Shown: positions 35,056 to 43,474, counted from the first letter of the stretch. The stretch: 64,000 nt of DNA from Micromonospora sp. MW-13 (GCF_003434305.1 NZ_QKKX01000009.1:558001-622000); one strand, 5' to 3'. Notes: generated from the sequence alone by a model not told the origin. Numbers and translations: made by a program.

Positions 35056-36378
35056 TCAGGGTGTCAGCATGGTTCGGAACTCTTGAGCTTCGGGCAACGT
35101 TCGAAGGTGTGCCGGCATCTCCCGGTACAGGTCCAGGGCGCGCTTGCGGGTCAGGTCGGTTCGGAAGCGGGCTGGAAGGTCGATCAGTGCCAGGGTGGCG
35201 GCGTGGCAGCCGTCGATGGAGTTGCCGTCGCGGTGGTCGCACATGGCGGCGTCGAGCCGGATCAGGGTGCGGGTGAGGGCGCTCGTGGGTGCCGACAGCG
35301 CCAGTGCCTGGGCCTGGTTCTGCCGGGCCCGGGTGGTCTCGCCGAGCGCGGTGAGGGCGTGGGAGAGGTGCACCCGGTGCTTCTGTTCGCAGTGGCCGAA
35401 CCAGGAGTCGGTACGTTCGCCTGCGGGCAGATGCTCGGCGAGGCGGTCGGCTTCGGTGAGCGCGGCCAGGGCTTTGTCGCGTTGGCCGCTGATGGCGTAG
35501 GCGCGGGCGGCGACGGCGGAGGCGAGGGTGGCCGCCGCGGTGGTGCCTTTGCCGGCGACGTGTCGGGCTTGCTCGGCGAGGCCTGCGGCTGTACGCGGTG
35601 CGCCGAAGTTCAGGGGCACCATGGCTTCTCGGGCCAGCACCCAGGCGTGCAGCGCTCGGTCGCCGGACTCCTCGGCGGCCCGAGCGGCGGTGCGAAACCA
35701 GGCGTGCGCTTCGCGTCGGTTGCCGAGGTCGTGGAGCACGATGGCGGTCATTCCCGCGATCATGCTGGTGAGGTGGGACAGCCGGGCCCGGGCTGCCGCG
35801 TGTTGCGGCCGGCGTAGCAGGGGGGTCATCTCGCTGAAGTCGGCGACGAGGTCGGCGAGCACGTCGGTGGGTGGGCGTCCCCGGTAGCCGTAGCTGTGCT
35901 GTTCGGCGGCTGACTCGATGTGGGCCAGGTCGGTGGTGCCGGTAACGGTGAGGGCCCTGTCGCCACTCTGCCGCGCCTCGGTGATGTGCGTCAGCGAGGC
36001 GGTGGTCAGGCCGGCGGCGAGAGCACCCCGCAGGAGTTGACGGCGCTTCATGAGATCGTCTCCTGTCCTGCTCGACGGATGGCGTGCAGGCTGCTTCTCC
36101 CAGCATCGCTCAGCGAGACCGACCATCCCACCCGGAATGTGCAAGCCGTCAGCGATCCGTTCAACGGTGTCGATGCTCGTGACGGTGGCGCTGCCACGTG
36201 CGATTAGGCTGACCCGCTCGGTCTTCATTCCGCACGCGGCGGCGATCGCGTTGTAACTCAACCCGGCCGCCTTCGCCGCGGCGAACACCGGGGTGAAGTT
36301 TCGCTGGGTGAGCGCGTGGACGATCTGCGGATCGTTGAGCAGGCGCCGGGGAAGCACGCGGTCTGTCCGTGCGTCCAC
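35056..36378 (-). CDS. XRE regulator with helical repeat sensor domain
   Basis: A 440-aa protein. N-terminal helix-turn-helix (FAAAKAAGLSYNAIAAACGMKTERVSLIARGSATVTSIDTVERIADGL, residues 33-80), then KRRQLLRGALAAGLTTASL, a twin-arginine-looking hydrophobic stretch common in this actinobacterial regulator group but probably not exported, and a TPR-like all-helical C-terminus (residues 150-440). Such regulators respond to unknown peptides or ligands. GTG start with GGAGGGAG 4 nt upstream. Co-directional with the GntR gene upstream, 163 bp apart. Confidence 0.82.
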   Translation of the reverse strand: MDARTDRVLPRRLLNDPQIVHALTQRNFTPVFAAAKAAGLSYNAIAAACGMKTERVSLIARGSATVTSIDTVERIADGLHIPGGMVGLAERCWEKQPARHPSSRTGDDLMKRRQLLRGALAAGLTTASLTHITEARQSGDRALTVTGTTDLAHIESAAEQHSYGYRGRPPTDVLADLVADFSEMTPLLRRPQHAAARARLSHLTSMIAGMTAIVLHDLGNRREAHAWFRTAARAAEESGDRALHAWVLAREAMVPLNFGAPRTAAGLAEQARHVAGKGTTAAATLASAVAARAYAISGQRDKALAALTEADRLAEHLPAGERTDSWFGHCEQKHRVHLSHALTALGETTRARQNQAQALALSAPTSALTRTLIRLDAAMCDHRDGNSIDGCHAATLALIDLPARFRTDLTRKRALDLYREMPAHLRTLPEAQEFRTMLTP

Positions 36379-36441
36379 GTGGCTCCCTCCGTCAGGGAAG
36401 CTGGTAGACGGTCACGTTATCGCGTCCATGGCCGGCAGCGA

Positions 36442-36468
36442 GGTCCCCTGGGGACCCCATGGTGGGGT
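36442..36468. promoter_or_regulatory. Overlapping palindromes upstream of the XRE-TPR gene
   Basis: GGTCCCC T GGGGACC (36442-36456, perfect 7-bp arms) overlaps ACCCCA TGG TGGGGT (36454-36468, perfect 6-bp arms). They lie 64 bp upstream of the XRE-TPR start and just after the GntR gene; they look like an operator pair or a compact terminator. Confidence 0.45.
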
Positions 36469-36541
36469 TACCGTGCTGGGCCGCCTTGGCGTGGAGTGTC
36501 GCTATGGCGGCGACAGGAAAAGGCCGATCGTCCGGCGCGGG

Positions 36542-36757
36542 TTACTCGGCGACGAACACGCCGACGCCCGGCAGCGTCTCGGTCATTTGCTTGATGCGTA
36601 GGACCTGCATGGCGCGGTCGATCACTGGCTCGGTGACCCCGTAATGCTCGATCAACTCTCGTCGGCTGGGCAGTTTGGAGCCGGGCGGGAACTCTCCCGC
36701 CGCGATGCGTGCGGCGAGGTCGTCGGCGATCTGCTCGTAGCGGTAACGCGGTGGCAC
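36542..36757 (-). CDS. Small GntR-family winged-helix protein
   Basis: A 71-aa protein consisting only of a GntR DNA-binding domain: YEQIADDLAARIAAGEFPPGSKLPSRRELIEHYGVTEPVIDRAMQVLRIKQMTETLPGVGVFV. There is no effector domain. Such short GntR proteins are frequent in actinobacterial accessory regions and integrative elements. GTG 36757 is chosen over an ATG 12 codons upstream because AGGAGAAG precedes it and the family pattern starts there. A palindrome in its promoter could be its operator. Confidence 0.8.
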   Translation of the reverse strand: MPPRYRYEQIADDLAARIAAGEFPPGSKLPSRRELIEHYGVTEPVIDRAMQVLRIKQMTETLPGVGVFVAE

Positions 36758-36802
36758 GGTGCTTCTCCTCGGTTGGCAGCACGAGTAGACCACCTACCTC
36801 GT

Positions 36803-36842
36803 CCCTTGACTACCCAACGGTACCTATGGGAGGTTTCAAGGG
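36803..36842. promoter_or_regulatory. Nested palindrome in the GntR divergent promoter
   Basis: CCCAACGGTACCTATGGG (36813-36830) is a near-palindrome centred on GGTACC, and is enclosed by CCCTTGA (36803-36809) and TCAAGGG (36836-36842). It lies about 50 bp upstream of the GntR start, between divergent genes, so it is a candidate GntR operator. Confidence 0.5.
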
Positions 36843-36883
36843 GGGGCGATTCCTCGGTTGGCGCTGTCGGACCGTCCTCGCCA

Positions 36884-36926
36884 GCGTGGATGCCCGGGCG
36901 AACTTCCTACGTTCGGGCATCCACGC
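36884..36926 (+). repeat. Hairpin upstream of the small-protein/XRE operon (palindrome 3)
   Basis: Arms of 11 nt (36884-36894 and 36916-36926, GCGTGGATGCC/GGCATCCACGC) with an inner 5-bp stem CGAAC/GTTCG (36899-36903, 36911-36915) and a 7-nt loop. It ends 22 nt before a strong ribosome-binding site, so it could be an RNA attenuator. Confidence 0.6.
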
Positions 36927-36959
36927 CTTCCGGAAAAGTCGCGGCACAAGGAGGAAGCC

Positions 36960-36986
36960 GTGCTCTCTTCGACGTGGCCAGCATGA
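36960..36986 (+). CDS. Possible 8-codon leader ORF
   Basis: AAGGAGGAAG (36948-36957), the best ribosome-binding site in this region, is 5 nt from GTG 36960, which opens an 8-codon frame (VLSSTWPA) whose TGA overlaps the next ATG as ATGA. The downstream 87-aa gene has no site of its own, so this may be a coupling or attenuation peptide. Seen in sequence only; unproven. Confidence 0.35.
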   Translation: MLSSTWPA

Positions 36987-37246
36987 AGACCGTTGGCCCG
37001 GGTGCCAGCGACGAGCCGATTACGCACATCTCTTATGACGAGTACGTCTTGGCGGTGGCCCGCACCCTGGCTCGCCGGCACCAGCCGGTCTGGTCTTGGC
37101 GGAAGTGGCGGCGGGTGTGCCGGTGTGGAGCCGACCTGCCCTGCCGTGTCCGGCACCGCATCCCAATCAACCGCGATCACTGGCCGGGCGCGGCGGTGTC
37201 GGTCCTTCCAGGAGCACGCCGCGCCCCTACCCGGAGGCGGGGATGA
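36983..37246 (+). CDS. Small cysteine-containing hypothetical protein
   Basis: An 87-aa protein of unknown function: ITHISYDEYVLAVARTLARRHQPVWSWRKWRRVCRCGADLPCRVRHRIPINRDHWPGA. A helical N-terminus precedes a Trp/Arg-rich segment and three cysteines (CRCGxxLPC), a possible metal knuckle. Start at ATG 36983 overlapping the leader ORF; GTG 36974 is an alternative. Its TGA overlaps the next ATG (ATGA). I have the impression that this small-protein type recurs upstream of XRE regulators in Micromonosporaceae, but cannot check it. Confidence 0.6.
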   Translation: MKTVGPGASDEPITHISYDEYVLAVARTLARRHQPVWSWRKWRRVCRCGADLPCRVRHRIPINRDHWPGAAVSVLPGARRAPTRRRG

Positions 37247-37422
37247 GTGGCATGGCATCCAGCAGCGGTGACGAGTCGACGTCCAGCCGTGGTGAGCAGG
37301 CCGAGGCCGCCGAGCGGGAGGCGGCGAGGCGGCGCATCCTTGCGCAGGCCGAGGCGGATCGGATACCGGTGGACGAGACCACGCGGGCGGTGCCGGACCG
37401 GCGGTGGCGTCGTGGGCAGTGA
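37243..37422 (+). CDS. Small charged coiled-coil-like protein
   Basis: A 59-aa highly charged protein (EQAEAAEREAARRRILAQAEADRIPVDETTRAVPDRRWRRGQ) with a likely single helix. ATG 37243 overlaps the preceding stop and GGAGGCGGGG lies just upstream. It overlaps the following XRE gene by 11 bases in another frame. Function unknown; three consecutive overlapping small ORFs argue that it is translated. Confidence 0.55.
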   Translation: MSGMASSSGDESTSSRGEQAEAAEREAARRRILAQAEADRIPVDETTRAVPDRRWRRGQ

Positions 37423-38617
37423 TGAGCTGCCGATAGGCCGGCGGGTGGCGCAGTGGCGGGCCCGGCGCGGGATGACTCAACAGATGCTGGCCGACCGGTT
37501 GGGCAAGTCCAAGAGCTGGGTCGACAAGGTCGAGCGCGGCGTCCGTGCGTTGGACCGGTTCTCGGTCATCCAGGACATCGCCGAGGTGCTTCGGGTGGAC
37601 CCGTCGGTGCTGGTCGGCGGGGACGCCCGGCCGTCATCGATCACCGCTGCCGTTGCGGGCGTGGACGGAGTGCGGGCCGCGCTCGCGCGTTATCCCACCC
37701 TTCTGGACGGGCCGGGTTCCCGACCGGTCCTGCCGGTCGGCGAGCTGGGCCGACGGGTGGAGCATGCCTGGTTGACCTACCAACACGCGCACTACCCGCA
37801 GGTGGTGCGGATGCTGCCGGACCTGCTCGGCGACGCCCAACATGCCCACGCCGCCGGCGCGGGGGACGAGGCGGCGAACCGGCTGGTGCAGGTGTACCGA
37901 ATCATGGCGTCGGTGCTGGTGAAACTGGGGGACGCAGACCTGGCGTGGCTGGCGGCCGACCGGGCGATGGCGGTGGCCGCCGGTGACCCGCTGCTGGGGG
38001 CGGTCGCGGCGGTGCCGTTGGGGCAGGCGCTGCGGGCGGCGGGGCGGGGCCGGTTGGCGATGGCGGCGACGGTCGCCGCCGCGCACCGGATCGCACCTCC
38101 TGTGCCGCACGACGGCCCGCTCCGGGAACTGTCGTTGTGCGGGACGTTGCTGGTGGAGGCCGCCCTTGCCGCCGCCGTGTGCGGTGACGCGCGCAGCGTG
38201 GGGGAGCTGATCGAGCAGGCGGCCGAGATCGCCGAGCGGGTCGGCGAGGGCCGGGGCCAGCACAATGGAACCAGCTTCGGACCCACGACGGTCGAGCTGG
38301 CCCGGGTGGCGGCGGCGGTGGAGCTGGGTGACGGTGGTGAGGCCGTGAGCTGGCACGAGAAGGCCACCGGCCGTAGCGGGTGGGGGCGGTTGCCGGTCGA
38401 GCATCGGGCCGCGCACCTGGTGGACGCCGCGCGGGCGTACCTCCAGGTCGGTGACCTGCTGCGGGCGGGCCGTGTCCTGGTCGACGCCGACCGGACCGCG
38501 CCGGCGGAGATCCGGTGCCGGCCGGTGGCGCGTACGGTGATCGCCGACGTGGCGCGCGGCGGCCCGACACCGGCCGACGTGGCACGCCTGGCCGCCCTGG
38601 TCGGCCTGACCCGGTGA
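37412..38617 (+). CDS. XRE regulator with TPR-like sensor domain
   Basis: A 401-aa regulator. Helix-turn-helix IGRRVAQWRARRGMTQQMLADRLGKSKSWVDKVERGVRALDRFSVIQDIAEVLRVD (residues 7-62), followed by an all-helical Ala/Leu-rich domain of about 320 residues with TPR-like pairs (MLPDLLGDAQHAHAAGAGDEAANRLVQVYRIMASVLVKLGDADLAWLAADRAM). Likely senses a peptide or small ligand. GTG 37412 is the first start in frame after the small ORFs. Same architecture as the protein at 35056-36378 but only distantly similar. Confidence 0.82.
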   Translation: MGSDELPIGRRVAQWRARRGMTQQMLADRLGKSKSWVDKVERGVRALDRFSVIQDIAEVLRVDPSVLVGGDARPSSITAAVAGVDGVRAALARYPTLLDGPGSRPVLPVGELGRRVEHAWLTYQHAHYPQVVRMLPDLLGDAQHAHAAGAGDEAANRLVQVYRIMASVLVKLGDADLAWLAADRAMAVAAGDPLLGAVAAVPLGQALRAAGRGRLAMAATVAAAHRIAPPVPHDGPLRELSLCGTLLVEAALAAAVCGDARSVGELIEQAAEIAERVGEGRGQHNGTSFGPTTVELARVAAAVELGDGGEAVSWHEKATGRSGWGRLPVEHRAAHLVDAARAYLQVGDLLRAGRVLVDADRTAPAEIRCRPVARTVIADVARGGPTPADVARLAALVGLTR

Positions 38618-38709
38618 CCGCGCCGTTCCTCTCCCTGGCCCAGATCCGCAACCGGATCGCCCTGGCGGCCCGGACGGTTCTGCGTCAGCATCGGCCCGGC
38701 CGGTCGTGA
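38614..38709 (+). CDS. 31-aa ORF coupled to the XRE regulator
   Basis: GTG 38614 overlaps the XRE stop (GTGA) and opens a 31-codon frame, MTAPFLSLAQIRNRIALAARTVLRQH and five more residues. Its stop codon lies at the first bases of palindrome 4. An amphipathic helix is likely. It could be a real micropeptide, for example a ligand for the regulator, or chance coding. Confidence 0.4.
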   Translation: MTAPFLSLAQIRNRIALAARTVLRQHRPGRS

Positions 38710-38782
38710 TCCACACGGTGTGCGGTATGTCGTGCTCTGTTGGGGGCGGGAAACCGCGTTGTGCCGCACAGCGTGTGGATCA
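38707..38782. repeat. Long intergenic inverted repeat (palindrome 4)
   Basis: 19-nt arms at 38707-38725 and 38764-38782 pair at 18 of 19 positions (TGATCCACACGGTGTGCGG and its near complement) around a 38-nt loop. It follows the 31-aa ORF and abuts a pentanucleotide repeat array; it may terminate the XRE operon. Confidence 0.75.
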
Positions 38783-38785
38783 TGG

Positions 38786-38895
38786 CCGGGCCGGGCCGGG
38801 CCGGGCCGGGCCGGGCCGGGCCGGGCCGGGCCGGGCCGGGCCGGGTCAGGTCGGGTCAGGCCGGGTCAGGTCGGGCCAGGTCGGGTCGGGTCGGG
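38786..38895. repeat. CCGGG pentanucleotide tandem array
   Basis: Twelve perfect CCGGG units (38786-38845) followed by ten degenerate units (TCAGG, TCGGG, CCAGG variants) to 38895. The array ends 5 bp before the lhr stop codon. It is a microsatellite, so copy number should vary by strand slippage. Confidence 0.9.
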
Positions 38896-38899
38896 CGGG

Positions 38900-41800
38900 T
38901 CAGCGGCGCAGGCGTAGGCCCCGGGGGGTGGCCCGGAAGCCGGCGGCGGTGAGCGCGTCGCGCAGCGGGGACGCAGAGACCGCCTCCCCGTCGGCCCGCT
39001 CCACCGACATCGCCCCGAGCGCGCCGGAGTGCACCGCGTCGGCCAGCGCCCTGCCGGCCGCCGCCAGGGCGTCCGGGTCGTCGGCGAAGGAGAGGATCGT
39101 CCGGCCGCCGCGCTCGACGTAGAGCAGCAGATCGCCGCCGACCAGGACGACCAGCGCGCCCGCCTTGCGGCCGGCCCGGTGCCCGGTGGCCGGGGCCGCC
39201 CCGTCGCCCGAGTCCACCACCCGCTCGGGCCAGGGCAGCGCCGCGCCGTACGGGTTGGCCGGGTCGGTGGCGGCGAGCACCAGGGCGGGCCCGCCCCGGC
39301 CAGGCCCGGCCGGGTCGGCGAGGGCGCGGATCCGGTCCACCGCCCCGGGCACCGCGAACTGGGCCGCGCCCAGCCCCTCGACGAAGTACCCCCGCCGGGC
39401 CGCCCCGCGCTCCTCCAGCGCGGACAGCACCGGGTAGACGGCGGCGAAGCCGCCGGTCACCTGCTCGGCGACGACCGCGCCCCGGGTGACCACGCCGTGC
39501 CGCTCCAGCAGCACGTCGGCCAGGGCGGCGGCCCGCCGGGTCGGGTCCAGGTCCCGTTCCGGCAGGCGGGACCAGCGGCCGGCGACGGTGGGCGGGCCGC
39601 TGCGGCTGGGCAGCGCGACCCGGCCGGGGCGGCGGTACCGGGTGCGCGGCGCGGTCGGCCGGGACCGGTGCGCGCCCCCGCCGCCGAGCGCGGCCCGCAG
39701 CGGGGCGAGGGTGTCGTTGGTGAGGTGCCCGGCCCAGACCAGGTCCCAGAGCGCGGCGGTCAGCGCGGCGTCGTCGGTGGCTTCCACCCGGTCGGACAGC
39801 GACCGGAAGAACAGCGCCTGCCCGCCGGCGAGCGCGTCCAGCACGGCGTCGTGCAGCGGGGTACGGGTCAGCGCCTCGTCGGGTGGCGGGAGCAGCAGCG
39901 GCGCGGCGTCGGCGTACGCGAGGGTGACCCAGCCGTCGCCGCCGGAGATCGCCCCGGAGCCGGCCCACAGCACCTCGCCGCTGGCGCACAGCTCGTCGAG
40001 CTGGGCGGGGGAGTAGTCGGCGACCCGCCCGGGCAGCACCAGGCGTTCCAGCGCGGACGCCGGAACCGCCGCGCCCTGCAACTGCTCGACGGCGGCGGCC
40101 AGGGCCTCCACCCCCCGCGCCGACGCCCCGACCTGCTGCCAGCGGGGCAGGAACGCCGCGAGCGCCCGGGGCGGCACCGGCTCGATCTCCCGGCGCAGCG
40201 CGGCCAGGGACCGGCGGCGCAGCAGCCGCAGCACCTCGGCGTCGCACCACTGGGTGCCCACGCTGTCGGGGGTGAACTCGCCGGACACCACCCGCCCGGT
40301 CGCGGCGAGCCGGCGCAGCGCCTGCTCCACCACGAACACCCCGAGGCCGAACCGGGCCGCGCAGGTGGCGGCGGCGAACGGGCCGTGGGTGCGGGCGTAC
40401 CGGGCGACCAGGTCGCCGAGCGGGTCCGCCACCGGGGCGAGGTACGCCTCGGCCACCCCGACCGGCAGCGCCACGCCCAGCGCGTCGCGCAGCCGGGCGG
40501 CGTCCTCGACGATCACCCAGCGGTCCTCGCCGGCGATCCGCACCCGCAGCACCCGGCGGGCCGCCGCCAGCTCGGTGAGCCAGTCGACCGGCGCGCCGCG
40601 TTCGGCCAGCTCCGCCTCGGACAGGTCGCCCAGGGTGCGCAGCAGCTCGACGACGTCCTCCGCGTCGCGGGGCCGGCGCTGCTCGGTGCGCCAGCGTAGC
40701 TGCCGCTCGGTCTCGGCGAGCACCGCCGGGTCGAGCAGTTCGCGCAGGTCGACCCGGCCGAGCAGCTCGCCGAGCAGCGCCGAGTCCAGCGCCAGGGCGG
40801 CGGCCCGCCGCTCGGCGAGGGGGGCGTCGCCCTCGTAGAGGAACGCGCCGACGTACCCGAAGAGAAGCGACCGGGCGAACGGCGACGGCTGGGTCGTCTC
40901 CACCTCCACCAGGCGCACCTTGCGGGCGGTCAGGTCGCGCATCAGCGCGGCGAGCGCCGGCTGGTCGAAGACATCCTGGAGGCACTCCCGGGCGGCCTCC
41001 AGGGTGACCGGGAAGTCGGCGTACTCGCGGGCCACGTCGAGGAGTTGGGCGGCGCGTTGGCGCTGCTGCCACAGCGGCTGCCGGCGGCGCGGGTCGCGGC
41101 GGGGCAGCAGCAGCGACCGGGCCGCGCACTCGCGGAACCGGGACGCGAACAGCGCGGACGTGCCGACCGACTCCTCGACGAGCTGGGTGATCTCGTCGGG
41201 CTCGAACACCACCACGTCGGCCCCGGGCGGCTCCTCGGCGGTGTCCGGCAGCCGCACCACGATCCCATCGTCCGACGGCATGACCTGGGCGTCGACGCCG
41301 TACCGCTCGGTTAGCCGGCGGCCGATCGCCAGCGCCCAGGGGCCGTTGACCCGGGCGCCGAGCACCGAGTGCACGGCGAGCCGCCAGTCGCCCAGCTCGT
41401 CGCGGAACCGCTCGACCACCACCGTCCGGTCGTCCGGCAGGGACCGGGTGGCGGCCTGCTGCTCCCGCAGGTACGCCATCAGGTTCCCGGCGGCCCAGTC
41501 GTCCAGCCCGCCCGCGCGCAGGGCGGCCACCGCCGCCTCGTCGCCCTGGCGCAGCAGGGCCCGCACCCGGCCGCCGATGGCCCGGCCCAGCTCCACCGGC
41601 CGGCCGAGCTGGTCACCCTTCCAGAACGGCATCCGGGCGGCCTGCCCGGGGGCGGGCGACACCAGCACCCGGTCGGGGGTGATGTCCTCGATCCGCCACG
41701 AGGACGAGCCGAGCAGGAACACGTCGCCGATCCGCGACTCGTAGACCATCTCCTCGTCCAGCTCGCCCACCCTTGCGGCCCGCTCCGCGCCGGCCAGGAA

Positions 41801-43474
41801 GACCCCGAACAGGCCCCGGTCGGGGATGGTGCCGCCGCTGGTGACGGCGAGCCGCTGCGCGCCGGGCCGGCCGGTGAGCACGTCGGCGGCCCGGTCCCAG
41901 ACCAGCCGGGGCCGCAGCTCCGCGAAGGCGGTCGACGGGTACCGGCCGGAGAGCATGTCCAGCACGGCGTGCAGCGCGGAGTCGGGCAGTTCGGCGAAGG
42001 GCGCGGCCCGGCGGACCAGGACGGCGAGGTCGCCGACCCGCCACGGCTCCAGCGCGACCATCGCGACGATCTGCTGGGCCAGCACGTCGAGGGGGTTGCG
42101 CGGGTGGTGCAGTTCCTCGATCGCGCCGTCGGCCATCCGCCCGGCGACCACGGCGCAGGACAGCAGGTCGCCCCGGTGCTTCGGGAAGACCACGCCCCGG
42201 GAGACCACGCCGACCTGGTGCCCGGCCCGGCCGACGCGTTGCAGGCCGGCGGCGACGCTGGGCGGGGCCTCGATCTGCACCACCAGGTCGACCGCGCCCA
42301 TGTCGATGCCCAGCTCCAGGCTGGAGGTGGCCACGACGGCGGGGAGCTGACCGGACTTGAGGGCCTCCTCGATGTGCTTGCGCTCCTCGCGGGAGACGCT
42401 GCCGTGGTGGGCGCGGGCGATCACCGGGGCCGCCCCGGCCGCCGCGCCGGACTGGGCCATCACCTCGGCGGGCGGCCCGGTCGGTCGGCCGCCGGCGGGG
42501 GCGGCGGTCAGCTCCTCGGCGGCCAGCTCGTTGAGCCGGGCGCAGAGCCGCTCGGCGCTGCGCCGGGAGTTGGTGAAGACGATCGTCGAGCGGTGCGCCC
42601 GGACCAGGGCGAAGACCCGCTCCTCCACGGCCGGCCAGATGGAGGCCCGGCGCGGGCCGGGGCCGCCGAGGTCGTCGGCGGGCTGTTCCCGCTCGTCGAG
42701 GCGGGTCATGTCCTCCACCGGGACCTGGACGCTCACCTCGATGGTCTTGGCGCTGGGCGGCTGCACCACGTCGACGGGCCGGGCCCCGCCGAGGAACCGG
42801 GCGCACGCGTCGACCGGCCGGACGGTGGCGGACAGACCGATCCGCTGGGCGGGGGCGGGCAGCAACTCGTCGAGGCGCTCCAGGGAGAGCGCGAGGTGCG
42901 CGCCGCGCTTGGTGCCGGCGACCGCGTGCACCTCGTCGACGATGACCGTCTCCACGCCCCGCAGCGAGTCCCGCGCGGCGGAGGTGAGCAGTAGGAACAG
43001 CGACTCGGGGGTGGTGATGAGGATGTCCGGCGGGGTGCGGGCGAAGGCCCGCCGCTCGTCGGCGGGGGTGTCGCCGGTGCGCATCCCCACGGTGATCTCC
43101 GGCGGGGGCACGCCCAGCCGGGTGGCGGCCTGCCGGATGCCCGCGAGCGGGGCGCGCAGGTTGCGCTCGACGTCGACGGCGAGCGCCTTGAGCGGGCTGA
43201 CGTAGAGCACCCGGCAGCGCTGCCGGGCCTCGGCCGGCGGCGGCGACCCGGCGAGCCGGTCCAGCGACCAGAGGAACGCCGCGAGGGTCTTGCCGGATCC
43301 GGTGGGCGCGACGACCAGGGCGTTTCGGCCCGCTGCCACGGACCGCCAGGCGCCGACCTGGGCGGCCGTGGGCGCGGCGAAGGCCGCGGTGAACCACTCC
43401 CGGGTCGCCGCCCCGAACCCTGCCAGCACCCGCGCCGCGTCTGCCGCGCCCGGGCCGGCCGTCACCTCCGCCAC
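38900..43474 (-). CDS. lhr: Lhr-type ATP-dependent DNA/RNA helicase
   Basis: A 1,524-aa superfamily 2 helicase. Walker A VVAPTGSGKT (residues 54-63), motif Ia YVSPLKALAVDVERNL, motif II VDEVHAV, TTPESLFLLLTS, then the second RecA domain with VATSSLELGIDMGAVDLVVQ and QRVGRAGH. The long C-terminus holds the winged-helix and Lhr-specific domains. Lhr is a 3'-5' translocase in mycobacterial mitomycin C resistance and repair of interstrand crosslinks. GTG 43474 is chosen over an upstream ATG because CAGGAT ends 6 nt before it and the extra 20 residues are unconserved. Confidence 0.93.
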   Translation of the reverse strand: MAEVTAGPGAADAARVLAGFGAATREWFTAAFAAPTAAQVGAWRSVAAGRNALVVAPTGSGKTLAAFLWSLDRLAGSPPPAEARQRCRVLYVSPLKALAVDVERNLRAPLAGIRQAATRLGVPPPEITVGMRTGDTPADERRAFARTPPDILITTPESLFLLLTSAARDSLRGVETVIVDEVHAVAGTKRGAHLALSLERLDELLPAPAQRIGLSATVRPVDACARFLGGARPVDVVQPPSAKTIEVSVQVPVEDMTRLDEREQPADDLGGPGPRRASIWPAVEERVFALVRAHRSTIVFTNSRRSAERLCARLNELAAEELTAAPAGGRPTGPPAEVMAQSGAAAGAAPVIARAHHGSVSREERKHIEEALKSGQLPAVVATSSLELGIDMGAVDLVVQIEAPPSVAAGLQRVGRAGHQVGVVSRGVVFPKHRGDLLSCAVVAGRMADGAIEELHHPRNPLDVLAQQIVAMVALEPWRVGDLAVLVRRAAPFAELPDSALHAVLDMLSGRYPSTAFAELRPRLVWDRAADVLTGRPGAQRLAVTSGGTIPDRGLFGVFLAGAERAARVGELDEEMVYESRIGDVFLLGSSSWRIEDITPDRVLVSPAPGQAARMPFWKGDQLGRPVELGRAIGGRVRALLRQGDEAAVAALRAGGLDDWAAGNLMAYLREQQAATRSLPDDRTVVVERFRDELGDWRLAVHSVLGARVNGPWALAIGRRLTERYGVDAQVMPSDDGIVVRLPDTAEEPPGADVVVFEPDEITQLVEESVGTSALFASRFRECAARSLLLPRRDPRRRQPLWQQRQRAAQLLDVAREYADFPVTLEAARECLQDVFDQPALAALMRDLTARKVRLVEVETTQPSPFARSLLFGYVGAFLYEGDAPLAERRAAALALDSALLGELLGRVDLRELLDPAVLAETERQLRWRTEQRRPRDAEDVVELLRTLGDLSEAELAERGAPVDWLTELAAARRVLRVRIAGEDRWVIVEDAARLRDALGVALPVGVAEAYLAPVADPLGDLVARYARTHGPFAAATCAARFGLGVFVVEQALRRLAATGRVVSGEFTPDSVGTQWCDAEVLRLLRRRSLAALRREIEPVPPRALAAFLPRWQQVGASARGVEALAAAVEQLQGAAVPASALERLVLPGRVADYSPAQLDELCASGEVLWAGSGAISGGDGWVTLAYADAAPLLLPPPDEALTRTPLHDAVLDALAGGQALFFRSLSDRVEATDDAALTAALWDLVWAGHLTNDTLAPLRAALGGGGAHRSRPTAPRTRYRRPGRVALPSRSGPPTVAGRWSRLPERDLDPTRRAAALADVLLERHGVVTRGAVVAEQVTGGFAAVYPVLSALEERGAARRGYFVEGLGAAQFAVPGAVDRIRALADPAGPGRGGPALVLAATDPANPYGAALPWPERVVDSGDGAAPATGHRAGRKAGALVVLVGGDLLLYVERGGRTILSFADDPDALAAAGRALADAVHSGALGAMSVERADGEAVSASPLRDALTAAGFRATPRGLRLRR

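Noticed and set aside
36542..38709. Integrative conjugative element suggested by GntR and XRE genes
   Set aside because: No integrase, excisionase, Rep, FtsK-like Tra protein or tRNA attachment site is visible in the window.
38786..38895. Possible CRISPR array
   Set aside because: The repeats are 5-bp units with no spacers; it is a microsatellite.
39029..40699. 556-codon plus-strand open frame opposite lhr
   Set aside because: No recognisable domain; a GC-bias shadow of the Lhr C-terminal region.
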